Assembly: GCF_918797505.1 (NCBI RefSeq)
Contig: NC_092794.1
Coordinates: forward strand, 71,399,345-71,463,344
Source: Bemisia tabaci
Taxonomy: Eukaryota > Arthropoda > Insecta > Hemiptera > Aleyrodidae
Length of the DNA: 64,000 nucleotides
Direction: 5' to 3'
Program-made: the position numbers and the translations under genes
Notes under the pieces: model-generated
The model's input: only the letters and a program-made list of their open reading frames with translations
Told to the model about the DNA's origin: nothing
The model's database searches: none
In this document: positions 22,989 through 33,502 of the stretch, in pieces
How positions within the stretch are numbered: the first letter of the stretch is position 1
Layout of the letters: each line of letters begins with the position of its first letter

Positions 22989-25337
22989 CACTCAAAAAAA
23001 GCTCCGGCCGTGGAGGCCATAAGCAGCGGACCTGGAGCACGGACTGGATGGGCTATATGGCACTACCGTTCGCCTACGCGCCTGACGGCCGGATTGCTAC
23101 GTGCGGGGACGATGCGGAGTCCTACGGACATGAAAACCGTAAGTCGCGGCCTCGAGCGGCATAGGCAGCTTGCGCTCTAGGCGCTACTTACGGGCTGGAC
23201 GGCCGGAGCTCTGCGCGCCGCCGCTGTCCGCGACGTGGTGGATTTTTTCGGAACTACAGCTGAAAATTCACCATTAAAGTACATACTTAGAAAAGAAAAA
23301 CTTTCCAGCAAAGTTTTAAACATTGAATGAATTATCTTGTGTCAATTTCTGAACAAGATTTTTTTTCTTTCCTTCTTTTTAAAATAGGTATATATTTCTT
23401 TGTTGATAGTTCATAACAATTTAGTTTCAGGAAAGTGATGGATAATTCAATGTCTAAGAAAGAAAAAGAGCATATGAACGTTAGCTTGTTGATCATGTTT
23501 CAGATATCAAGAGAGATTTGAACTCCTTGGCTGATAGTTCAGCAAGTCAATTTGAGAAAAGAGATGAATCTTAGAGAAGAGATGATGCTTATTGAGAAAG
23601 AAAATCAGCATATGAATGTTAGCTTATTCATCGTGTAGAGATATCAAGAGAAATTTTCAAAAACCTAACTTTAATGTTGCAAGCCTTCGTAGAAATAAAT
23701 AAAGCACTGGGGAAGCACTGGAAGGAACAAATGTAGATAGATCAAAAATTCATGCTACCTATTTTAAATGTAGAACAGACTGTCCAAGGTATGATAAATT
23801 GCTAAAACTCATTGCAGCGAAAAATGTAAATTGAAAAATCATTTTTATCACTTGGCAGCCCGTTCTCAATAAATGTAATTACTTTCACTCAATGAGAATT
23901 CAGCATTTGTCAAAAACAAAACCTGGTTCATCCCTCAATAAAAAATACGAATGCAAAGTAGGAAATCACCCAAATGATTAACAAAGGAAAAGCACAGGCG
24001 TAGGTCTAGGTACTTACAGATTTTTACTCCTTACGACTAGAAAAGCTTCAGAATCTTGAAAATGAGGTTGAGAATATTTCAAAGTGTAAATTCAGTAGTA
24101 AAAGTTGACAAAACTTCAAGATATAACTCTCCGCAATAACTACCGGATACAATTTCCACAAAATATTAGCGAAGAAATATACCACCGAAAATTGTCACAC
24201 TTGTTAAAATTGTAGATCTTCCCTTCAGCAAACTGAAGCGCGATTCACACAAAATTTTACCACTATTACAGTACACTGAGCTCCCTAGAATTGGGATATG
24301 GAATCAGAGAGATATTCACAGCAACAATGTTTGCACTGGCTCTTATCGGATAATCAACGCAGGCAAGATTGGCTTATAGCTTCCGCTGGCGGACAGCTAT
24401 TTTGGCAACAGAGAAGGGAGGTGTTGGATGTCGGAGAGTGAAATACTACCTACTCTCAATTGAAAACATTTAAGTATAAGCCAGAGATTAGATTGAAATG
24501 GAATAAAAAATCAACCCAATCTTATGAGCAAGCAAAGGTGGCACAATGAAGTTGCAATCGGTAAATAGACATTCTTGTGTCTACATTATCAGTATTTTAG
24601 TGTGGCGGTAATTTACTCTGTGGGAAGATGCGTGGCAGGTAATTGATTGCTTTTCTTGGATTTAAGTTCTTTCCCTTAGTAGGGGGAAAATAAGTGAATT
24701 GCAAACGAACTTACAGGAGGAGAGGATATGAGCTCAGTGTGTAGGTAAAACTGACAATTTTCACTTCACTCTCGTCGCATTTCCGAAAGTATTTGACAAG
24801 CGTTATCACACAGAACTTTAGAATCAATCGTGCACCGCACAGAATCAAGAAAATATATCGAAAACCTCCAAAATTAAACGAAAAACGAACACACGTAATG
24901 AGCAATGACCAACAATGACAAGCAATTTACTAGATTCTAACCTCAATAAACAACGCTGAGTGGTGGCTGCGATCGCTCCCGAAAATGTTCAAGGCTGGCG
25001 GCAACTTTAAATTCACGCACTGAATAACATTGACGTAAAATATTATAATTTTCTGCGAATATACACGTAGCCGTCTCAATTTTAATCTGATGGTGACGCC
25101 ATTTTCCGAAAACTGAATCTCACCTCACTGCCAACGGCCGTGGAAGCGGTTGGCTCCGATCCTGAAACCCGTAACTTACGCTCGGCTCCTAACCGGTCTT
25201 ACGGCCATGAAGGCCGCGCGGGGTCCACGGGACACCGGCCGCTGGGTCCAGTACTAGCTGGCGCACAGCGCGTTAACGCCGGGATCACCAGTGTCCAGAG
25301 CAACCGGGTCACAGGGCCGTAGTTTTTTTTTTGAGTG
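22989..25337. mobile_element. 2.35-kb DNA transposon with CACTCAAAAAAA termini and TA TSD
   Basis: Boundaries are fixed by comparison with the uninterrupted site near 876-890: TA is duplicated at 22987-22988 and 25338-25339. TIRs are CACTCAAAAAAAGCTCCGGC at the left and the complement of ...GGCCGTAGTTTTTTTTTTGA at the right, about 20 bp. Subterminal parts of about 200 bp are GC-rich and the core is AT-rich. The core contains a decayed coding remnant (23440-23735) but no intact transposase. The terminus and 2-bp TSD would fit a CACTA/EnSpm-like or similar group; this is an inference. Confidence 0.85.
23440..23735 (+). pseudogene. decayed coding remnant inside the 2.35-kb element
   Basis: Short readable pieces in shifting frames (KKEKEHMNVSLLIM; EEMMLIEKENQHMNVSLFIV; LTLMLQAFVEINKALGKHWK) look like the helical C-terminal part of a protein. 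They are separated by stops and frameshifts. A segment of about 50 bp with CATATGAAYGTTAGCTT occurs twice (near 23471 and 23610), an internal duplication. It may descend from a Myb/SANT-type accessory protein of a DNA transposon, but that is only an impression. Confidence 0.35.
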
Positions 25338-25694
25338 TAGAAGGATTGCGTTGGATATTTAAAAGTTGATCGATTTGATACCGCATAAAGCGTATATGGA
25401 CCACTATAGGAGATCACGTTGGGTTTGTAAACAAACTGAAGGAAAAAATAACAACGACAACAACGACTCGGCATCTTCCGGAAATCACCGAGCCCGCCGT
25501 TTGCTCGTTTCCGGTGATTAGAAAACTGCCCTCAGACGCGGGAAATTTAAAAAAGCGCGTTCCTAACAACGCAAATTGCGCAGTAAGGAGTGTATTTCAG
25601 ACTTTTTTAATGTGACCATCGTAATTTTCGTGTCATTTAACCTCTAAAAAGTCTATTCGCGCGGCTGTATCTCTTGCATGCAACAGGCCCATTC

Positions 25695-26291
25695 TGAGTT
25701 CTACTTTCGGAATGTAAGAGCTGACTCGAGGAGTCGGCATTAAGGAAGAGTAACCATCTTCCAAGAAAATGCCTTTGGTTGAATCGGGTCCCGCAAGGGA
25801 GGATCTGGCTTCTGGTGACCACCGGAGAAATAAAGTAAGATCTTCACCATCATAGGTGGTTAGTAATTACGGTGGAATCATCAAAGCTCCGTGGGTCCCA
25901 GTCCGAAGGTAGTAATTAACAAGTCCGCCGATGGAAAAGGATGAATACGGGAGTAATGATAGGACAAAACTATGCGATCCAGGCAATGAAAACTAAAAAC
26001 CCTTCCCTTTGAGCGGATGACTTTCGCGTGTTGTCAGATATGGCTCCCTCACATTTTTTTGTCAGTGATATAGAACTGAGAAGGGGAAATCGAAGGTGCG
26101 ATCCAGGCGGTGGAATCTTTGGAGTCAATGCATAGAATTATATAATAGTATTTAAGTTTCAAGCTTCGTTGACGTCGTGATTGTTGACACTGTGATCATC
26201 CTTCATCGGAGCCAGAATTTTTTTTTTTGGATGACCATGGCGTCAAAAAAACTTAGAAAAACTGTTTGTTGACTCCGCAATCGTTGACACC
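25695..26291. other. unassigned DNA
   Basis: No gene or repeat family is recognised. Confidence 0.4.
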
Positions 26292-26655
26292 ATGCTACGT
26301 AATCCATTTTGCTGTAAGGAACCACCCTCCCGGAAAAGCACATATCTGCGTAGGGGAACCAATGGCATGTATGGTGTTTCGACAATGCACAGGAAAAAAA
26401 AACACATTGGATCTAGAGTCCAGACTCCTAAAAGCATCGAAAAGAAAAAGTACTCTTGATTCAATCAGAATCTAGCTTAAATCAAGAACCAAGCCTCTTA
26501 ATTTAAGCAGATCTCGTTTTGATTCAAGCAAAAATCCGATTGAATCAAGAGTATTTTTTCTTGTCAATGTTTTCCAGCGTCTGAATACTAGATCCAATGT
26601 GTTTTTTTTTCCCAGTGTATAGTGGTTCCTTATTGCAAAATGTAATCCATATGAT
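26292..26655. mobile_element. family E MITE split by a family C MITE
   Basis: Family E arms carry TGCATTTTGCAATTNGGAAC-like ends. The left arm is here CCATTTTGCTGTAAGGAACC and the right arm GGTTCCTTATTGCAAAATG. The 230-bp insert 26388-26617 interrupts the element, so E is older than C here. Confidence 0.7.
26388..26617. mobile_element. family C MITE, nested copy
   Basis: Family C elements run CACTGGAAAAAAAACACATT ... complement. Just inside are inverted GGATCTAGAGTCCAGACTC blocks, then inverted AAGTACTCTTGATTCAATC-like blocks. This copy starts CACAGG and ends CCCAGTG. Confidence 0.85.
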
Positions 26656-26997
26656 GATGACGCGACGGCTTGGCCTCGGCGGCCCGGACGTGGTCTAGGC
26701 GATGGGATGGTGGCGGCTGAGAAAGACGATCACAAAGGACCGAAGAAGTTTCGGGTGGAAGTTTATTCACGGCCCGGGTAGGGTGGCCGCGGCGGCTTTG
26801 ATACGCGAATTCGCGGGGCACGGAAATCCCGGCTGCGAAAACATCAAAGCTCCTCCACTGAGCCAACGTCCACGTCGGCTCCCGCGAAATCGAACCAACG
26901 GATCGAACAATCAAATTGGTTTTCCCGGAATGGAATCATCGATACGTGATCGGAATCCCGATTGGTGAATCGATAGCCAATGACCGTGATCGATACA
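26656..26997. other. GC-rich unassigned stretch
   Basis: GC-rich with overlapping ORFs of about 90 codons on both strands, none recognised. The last 60 bp repeat CGATA/GATCG words, as in the 136-bp array. Confidence 0.35.
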
Positions 26998-27253
26998 CTG
27001 CCTTCCTAAGGAAAAACACCGTATGAACGTTCGACGGTTGCCAAATTTCCCTCGATAAAATTTTCATTTTTGAGAAGAGTTATGAATATTTTGCCTTGAA
27101 ATTTTCAGGAAATTTAGGTGGGATTGCGAACAAAATTATCTGAAAAATTGGAAGGAAAATATTCATAATATGTTTGCCAGGAAATTCGTGTTTTATCGAA
27201 GGAAATTTGGCAACGCCTGAAGGTTCATACGGCGTTTTTCCTTAGTACGGTAG
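26998..27253. mobile_element. family A MITE, copy 8
   Basis: CTGCCTTCCTAAGG to ...TTAGTACGGTAG. The flanks TACA and TATA agree at 3 of 4 bases. Confidence 0.85.
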
Positions 27254-27359
27254 TATACAGCATCGTGAAGATAGGGAGTTTTCGATCAATCTCATTCGAT
27301 AACGATTCAACCAATCCGCTGACCGAGTTCCGACCGTGCAAACTTCACGAATACGTTAC

Positions 27360-27860
27360 CGCACTGAGGGAAAATGAGCGGTCTGGAGGACAAGGCGCTT
27401 AAGTGCAGCTTATCGAAAATTGAGTTATTCGTGAAATCGACTAAATCTAGTTTGAGAATATAGGCATTCCATGAAAAATTCACCATTAAAATCCAATTTT
27501 AAAGCATCAGAAAGTGAGTTCTAACTTCCTTTCCGCCATAAAAGCTCCATGCGAGTTTGAAACTTAAAAACATGTATTCATGAAATAGCAAAAATTGCAC
27601 TTTTGCAAACTTTTCGGATGCGCTACTACACCGAAGGAAAATGAGGGGCTTGGTGGACAAGGCGCTCGAGTGCAGTTTATCGAAAAATTGAGTTTTTTCA
27701 TGAAATCGACTAAATCTAGTTTGAGAGTATATTCTATGAAAAATTCACAACTAAAATCCAACTTTAAAGCATCTGAAAGTGAGTTTAAACTACCTTTCCG
27801 TCATAAGATTCCATGTGATTTAAAACTTAGAAACGAGTATTTCTTGACCGTTCACTTTGA
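27360..27860 (+). repeat. diverged tandem duplication, 269-bp period
   Basis: AAATCGACTAAATCTAGTTT occurs at 27434 and 27703. The flanking sequence (AAGTGCAG/GTGCAGTTTATCG, CATCWGAAAGTGAGTT) is shared over about 230 bp with many substitutions, so the duplication is old. Non-coding. Confidence 0.75.
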
Positions 27861-27878
27861 CCCATAGAAACGTGGACC

Positions 27879-28268
27879 CAGGGCCGGATTAAGGGGGTGG
27901 CCATATGGGCCGCGGCCCACGGCGGCAAATCTATAGGGGACGGCACATTTTTTAAATGTAGGTATGAAAAAAATTCGGATTTAGAAAAAAAATTAAAAAC
28001 GAGAAAAGACGACAAAATCTCTAATTTTCTGAGAGTATAGTAATTTCTACTTTTGTCATCTTTCAGTGATACAAGAGACAGCACCTTTAATTAGTCGAGT
28101 TAAGAGAGAAACCGAACACGCAATTTGGCCTGGAACGGCGCGACTTACCTACAGAGAAATGATGACGAGGACTTGAGATGAAAAGGAGAAACCCTCGGCG
28201 CGGCGATCGGCATGTAACATATATTAGAGCCTAAAAGATTGCACGAATACTTCACGCATTGCATCGAA
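27879..28268 (+). mobile_element. family K hAT-type element, 3'-truncated copy
   Basis: Starts CAGGGCCGGATTAAGGGGG and continues GGCCGCGGCCCACGGCGGC, the same terminus as the complete element at 41273-42174 read from its right end. It stops after the CACGAATACTTCACGCATTG block. Confidence 0.75.
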
Positions 28269-28722
28269 ATGTATGCATGTATCGAAAAAGTGACCCGGCG
28301 TCACACAGGAGTCTCGGAATTCGGGACATGGAAAATGCTTAAAAGTGGCGCCAGCTCTCCCACTTACATTACGACTCTATGTACTCGATGTGCGTGGACC
28401 ACATTGTACAGCAGAATTTGCAAGAAATATCAAGTAAGTTCCAAACGGGAACCGTCGATTCTGTTAATGTTCAGGTTAAAGAAACATTATTAATTAATTT
28501 GACTGTAACTTTTGGCTGTAGTAAAAATACAGTGCAGTTATAAAATTGAGAAAACTTTCTTCACAGATTTGATTTTTGCACTATTACAATATGAAGATGA
28601 GATTTGTGTAAGACTCTTGAAGTTAAATCAAGGAGCATGACACACAGTAGAACGGGGATGAAAACTCAACCGTTTACTCTGAGAATTATTGCTTTAAAAA
28701 CGTAGATACGAGTATTGTATAC
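28269..28722. other. unassigned DNA
   Basis: No gene or repeat is recognised. Confidence 0.4.
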
Positions 28723-28837
28723 CAGTGGCGTGGCGTGAATTGCGATAGATCGATTGTCACGCCATTTAGGCTTATGGTAAAGAATCGATTATTAAGGTGT
28801 TCGCTGCGAACACCCTATTTATCGATCCTTTTCCATA

Positions 28838-28841
<4 letters not shown>

Positions 28842-28912
<71 letters not shown>
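28842..28912. repeat. (TA)n tract, about 71 bp
   Basis: Uninterrupted TA dinucleotide tract. On the minus strand it is the 3' tail of the retroposon 28844-29066. Confidence 0.95.
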
Positions 28913-28915
<3 letters not shown>

Positions 28916-29066
28916 TCGCTTTTATAGCGCTCTTTGGCGCTGTGCGACGCCTAATCGCCACAAAGCTCGGTCTTCCCACAGGTCATCAGGGAGTTGACAA
29001 TCGCTTATCTCATTTAACACCCCCTGTCGCCAACCTCTCACTGGGCGTCCCCTACGTCCATAAGGT
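28844..29066 (-). mobile_element. short retroposon with (TA)n tail and 11-bp TSD
   Basis: CCATAGGTTTA at 28833-28843 and 29067-29077 is a perfect 11-bp TSD flanking the insert, and removal restores a family B copy. On the minus strand the unit ends in a hairpin-like AGCGCTATAAAAGCGACTC followed by (TA)n. This pattern fits the 3' end of a LINE that uses a TA-repeat tail, or a SINE that borrows it. No ORF. Confidence 0.8.
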
Positions 29067-29130
29067 CCATAGGTTTAAATGGCATAAAAATCGATATATC
29101 GTAATTCACGCCATGCCATTGATTTTATAC

Positions 29131-29363
29131 CTAATTTTAAAATCAAGCATCCGCACATTCAGGTAATCTTAGCGTCATTGAAGTTATCAGCTACTTAAAA
29201 ACAGCATATAATCGTCGGTGAAATTACTAATAGTTTCCTATGATAAAATTTTCCATACAGGCAATGGTCGACACTTTTAAAAAAGCTCTCTTGAAGTCAC
29301 AACTCAGCAAAAATGTAGTGAGCGTTAAAACCTCCTCATTTTACGATGCAAGAAGGTCTCATT
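29131..29363. other. unassigned DNA
   Basis: No gene or repeat is recognised. Confidence 0.4.
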
Positions 29364-29485
29364 GGACGTATTTCTATCAAACGTAACTATGTGCATTAAG
29401 ACATGAGCCCTGAGACGCATAAGAATACACGCATAACAGGGCTCATGTCATATTGCATATAGTTTCGTTTGATAGAAATACCTCC
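29364..29485. repeat. family I palindromic MITE, copy 2
   Basis: GGACGTATTTCTATCAAACG to ...GATAGAAATACCTCC, 122 bp as at 436-557, with an alignable core. Confidence 0.75.
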
Positions 29486-29507
29486 AATTGGAGCACGAAC
29501 CTGTATA

Positions 29508-29763
29508 CTGCCGTGCTAAGGAAAAACTATGTATAAGCCTTTAGATGTTGCCAGATCTCCTATAATAAAAACCGAATTTAGGTACTGGAAAAATTGTTAA
29601 TATTCTTGTCAAATTTTTCAGATAATTCTGTTCACAATTTGATCTGAAACTTCTGGAAATTTCACGGAAAAATACGCATAACTTTCCTGAGAAACACACG
29701 TTTTATCCGGAGAAATTTGGCAACTCTCGAATGTTCATAAGGCGTTCTTCCTTAGCACGGCAG
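29508..29763. mobile_element. family A MITE, copy 9
   Basis: Intact termini with perfect TATA direct repeats at 29504-29507 and 29764-29767. Confidence 0.9.
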
Positions 29764-30401
29764 TATATTCACCAGATTTCAGCTTGAGGCATCGCAGAAA
29801 AATTCCAAGGATATGAAATTACTCTTGGGCTCCCTCATTTAATCAAAAAGGGTCGCCGGAGATTAACCATAAAAAATCAGAATGTAACCTTCCTCCCCCT
29901 CTTTAAATCCCTCACACACAAAGTCCCCGGATTGACTTAATTTCGGCGTCACCAGCAGACCCACCCTTGTGAGCGAGAGCACCCCCTCGGCTAATGAAAG
30001 AGAAGTGGTAGCCAGTTACGCGGACAAGATTATAATTTGTATCAACGGATGAGGCTTCCGCGCGATTGGGCACTCGGATACGACAAAACCTTTTAATTAA
30101 ATCGAATCGATAGGGCTCAGTGTTGTAAGGAAGGCGAGCCCTCCGAAAAGGGGACGCCCCGAGGCTACGGGCGAGTTTGAGGTTAGGAGGATCCGTGTCT
30201 TGAGCCGCCTTTAACTCATAGTTTCGCCTTTAAAAGCTTTTTCCCTTCCCCCCGAGGTAGGACAAGACAATGCTTCCTTTGAGGTCGCGGATTCAGCCAG
30301 TGGCTTCCGGCATGTCTGACTGGAGCGCTGCCTTGTTTGGTTTTATCGGCGGCTGCCAAATTTTGGGTGAAATCCGAATTCGGGTCTTGGCCCCTCCTAC
30401 A
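29764..30401. other. unassigned DNA
   Basis: Moderately GC-rich, with no recognised gene; a 133-codon minus-strand frame here overlaps the family H element and is rejected. Confidence 0.4.
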
Positions 30402-30658
30402 GTTGGACCGCGTTAAACGGAAAGGGACCAAGCCACATCGGCCGTTGCCAAATTTAATCGAGCAATTTAATTTTTTACATGAAAACGGATGTACGGATTT
30501 TCGTGCAAATTTCAGTGGATTTTCTCTACAGTACAAAGCAAATACCTTAAAATTTTCAAAGGAATCCACACAAACATTCTCTCGTAAAAAATTAAATTGC
30601 CCAATTAAATTTGGCAATAGCCGATGTGGCTTGGTTCCTTTCTGTTAAACGCGGTCCA
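30402..30658. mobile_element. family H MITE, intact copy
   Basis: Arms of about 80 bp: TTGGACCGCGTTAAACGGAA... pairs with ...TTTCTGTTAAACGCGGTCCA. Both arms include CCACATCGGC and TTGCCAAATTTAAT. ORFs on both strands are shadows of the inverted repeat. Confidence 0.8.
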
Positions 30659-30683
30659 GTTTAAGGTAGCCCTTTGGCTCTTT

Positions 30684-30838
30684 CGGTGGCGTGGCGTGCT
30701 TTGCGATACATCGATTGATCTGCCATTTAAACCTGTGGAAAAGGATCGATTATCAGGGTGTTCGCAACAAACACCCTAATAATCCATTCTTCACCGTAGC
30801 TTCAAGTGGGGAAATATCGATTTATGTCGAAGCCACTG
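30684..30838. mobile_element. family B hAT-like MITE
   Basis: CGGTGGCGTGGCGTG to ...AAGCCACTG with the central GTGTTCGCAACAAACACCC. No TSD is recognisable. Confidence 0.75.
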
Positions 30839-31777
30839 GTGGGTAAGTAAGTGGAGATGAGCAGTAAGGGCTGCGCGCTTCTAGCTTTGCACTCACATTT
30901 AGGAGTGTGCGTTTGTTCCCTTCGAGATCTGCGGAAAGGTATTCAAATCGATTGAATCAATAATTGTAGCTGTTCTGTAATTCCTAAACTACAGAGGGAA
31001 CATTTCCCGAAGATTACAAATGGCACAATCTGGCAGATATGTGGGTAACTGCGAGGGAATTCAGAATCCGCAGAAAATGTACTCCCCTGTTTATCCACTT
31101 CCCTTTTCTTAAGAGAGTATATTATTGTAATTCTTTAATGGGTTTTATTTACTTAAGATGTGAGCCGTTGCCTCAAGTGGCCTTTTTACCCCGCTCGCGC
31201 GAACGATGTTGTCCCTCCGACGGAAAAAAATAAGATCTTGATAGTAGCGTTGTGAGCAATTCAATATTTATTTTCCAGATGTGGCATTTTCCTGAAATTT
31301 GTCGTCGATCCAGATGAACAGTGTTTTAGTTCCCATTCATTCTCCGCCGTTGCTTTTTTTCGGGCCTTTGTTATTTTAAAAGGAATCTTGAGAGCTATTT
31401 GGGGACGGAAGAAAGGAGCGGAGGTAAAGGAGACGCAGAGTTTGCTGCAAACAAAGGATTGGTAGAGCACTTGAAAAATCAAAAAAAAGTCGAGGTGAAT
31501 CTCACAATTCTATCAGAGCTTCATTTTAACTCTGTTTGTGGACTTGAACACTGCTCATTTGATCTAACTCATATTCCTTGATTAAAATTGAAGCATCGAA
31601 AAGCTTATAGAGTTCCCAAAGCTGAGCAGAAAACCTTATTGGTATTGCGTGGCTATTAATCAAAACAACTGAGTTGAGGGTTACTTGGATGATTTACACA
31701 ATTAATGCAATATATTTCAAGAGAATAGAAACTCATCGGCAGAAAATTGAAATTTTCCTTATCACACGGATCTGAAT
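30839..31777. other. unassigned DNA
   Basis: No gene or repeat is recognised; ORFs are 73 codons or fewer. Confidence 0.4.
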
Positions 31778-33502
31778 GGGTCAGTTGCGCAGGAATCATG
31801 TTTTGATGCTTGATTCTTGTAGCTCAACGAAAAATAATAAGATCTGTCTAAGCAGCAGCTTTCTACGTTCAACATTAGCCGAGGTAAGGTCCTTTGAAAA
31901 GTCAGGCTGTTGACGTCATCCGCCACGGTAGTGACACCCTTGGTTTTTGCTACCTTGCTTTCATTCAAGTTTCACGTTGAATAACCAGTTCAAATGTGCA
32001 TCACATACAGGGTGTCTCACGAAAAACGAGCCACCTTGAATATCTGCCGAACGCGTCGGAATTTCGAAAAACGGTAAAAGACGTGTTCGTTTATATCGAG
32101 GGGGACACCTTTTGGCGTATTCGACATTTTCCCAAACCGCGGGAGGGGCGCGGGGCGGGGGGTGCCCCACCCGTAAGTCGAACTTTTCAAATGGCACCCC
32201 TACTTTTTTACTGCAGAAATCAATTTTTCGCAAAAAAAACAAGCCACCCTGTCCAAACCGAATGTAAATCGGACAATTTTTCAGTGATTGACAGAGTTTG
32301 AAACATTTTTTTCATGCTCTTTTCAAAAATTTCCCACGCCCAATGGAATTGCTGTATCAAACCAAACTCTCCGCTAAAAAAATTCTTAAACATTGCACTT
32401 TCGATAAAAAAATAAAAAAAATCTGCTGCACCCGAAATCTCGAGCACGCGGAGCCCTTCTTTGCGACATTAAAATTCGTAATACCGAAAATTTCCGAGGA
32501 GCGCTCATCGGGAGGGCGTAGTAAGTTTTAGACAAGAATTATTAATCCTTTTTCTGAAGCATAAGAAACCGTGTCCATAAAGAAGCAGTTAAGTAGAAAA
32601 AAAAATGGATTAGCTTTTTTTCTTGGGGGGGGGGGGGGGGGTCAATGACTTGAGCCGGACCTTGATACTTCTGAGGACGCTATTTTTCCGCGGTGCGTTG
32701 TTTTTCTACTTAACTGCTTCTTCATGGACACGGTTTCTTATGCTTCAGAAAAAAGATTAATAATTCTTGTCTAAAACTTACTACTCCCTCCCTATGAGCG
32801 CCCCTCGGAAATGTTCCGTATAACGAATTTTAATGTCGCAAAGAAGGGCTCCGCGTGCTCCAGATTTCGGGTGCAGCAGATTTTTTTTTATTTTTTTTAT
32901 CGAAAGTGCAATGTTTAAGAATTTTTTTGGCGGAGAGTTTGGTTTGATACAGCAATTCCATTGGGCGTGGGAAATTTTTGGAAAGAGCATGAAAAAAATG
33001 TTTCAAACTCTCTCAATCACTGGAAAATTGTCCGATTTACATTCGGTTTGGACAGGGTAGCTTGTTTTTTTGCGGAAAATTGATTTCTGAAATAAAAAAG
33101 TAGGGGTGCCATTTGAAAAGTTCGACGTACGGGTGGGGCACCCCCCGCCCCGCGCCCCTCCCGCGGTTTGGGAAAATGTCGAATACGCCAAAAGGTGTCC
33201 CCCTCGATATAAACGAACACGTCTTTTACCGTTTTTCGAAACTCCGACGCGTTCGGCAGATATTCAAGGTGGCTCGTTTTTTGTGAGACACCCTGTAGAA
33301 TGATGAAAGCAAGGTGGAAGAAACCAAGGGTGTCACTACCGCGATGGATAACGTCATAAACTCGACTTTTTAAGAGGCGATACCTCGGTTAATATTGAAC
33401 GTAGAGTGTTGCTGTTTGGACAGATCTTATTATTATTAGCTGATCTACAAGAATCAAGAATCAATTATCAAAACAAGAGTGTATGACCAGCGCAACTGAC
33501 CC
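31778..33502. repeat. 1.7-kb near-palindrome (foldback transposon in a wider inverted repeat)
   Basis: GGGTCAGTTGCGC at 31778 pairs with the complement ending at 33502. Pairing continues with few mismatches through arms of about 860 bp around an off-centre spacer of about 100 bp that contains a 17-bp G-run (32625-32641). A sub-boundary lies at ACAGGGTGTCTCACGAAAAA (about 32009) and its inverted copy (about 33298), probably the transposon TIR. About 40 bp at 31968-32008 are present only on the left. ORFs of up to 101 codons occur in mirrored pairs and are products of the inverted repeat. Confidence 0.9.

Larger units (their letters stand above)
22715..25694. mobile_element. long-TIR foldback element, copy 2, split by an insertion
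   Basis: The left half (22715-22988) and right half (25338-25694) together match the uninterrupted copy at 600-1229 almost base for base, including both arms. The break falls at GAAATGTA in copy 1. It is split by the element 22989-25337. Confidence 0.9.
28723..29122. mobile_element. family B hAT-like MITE interrupted by a retroposon
   Basis: Family B elements start CAGTGGCGTGGCGTG and end with the complement, with a palindromic centre GGTGTTCGCTGCGAACACC. Here the flanks TTGTATAC (28715-28722) and TTTTATAC (29123-29130) agree at 7 of 8 bases. An 8-bp TSD and CAGTGG termini fit the hAT superfamily. A 223-bp insert occupies 28844-29066. Confidence 0.8.

Noticed and set aside
31996..33303. Mirrored ORFs of 62-101 codons that look like a conserved family
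   Set aside because: Similarity is caused by the inverted repeat; no catalytic or structural motif.
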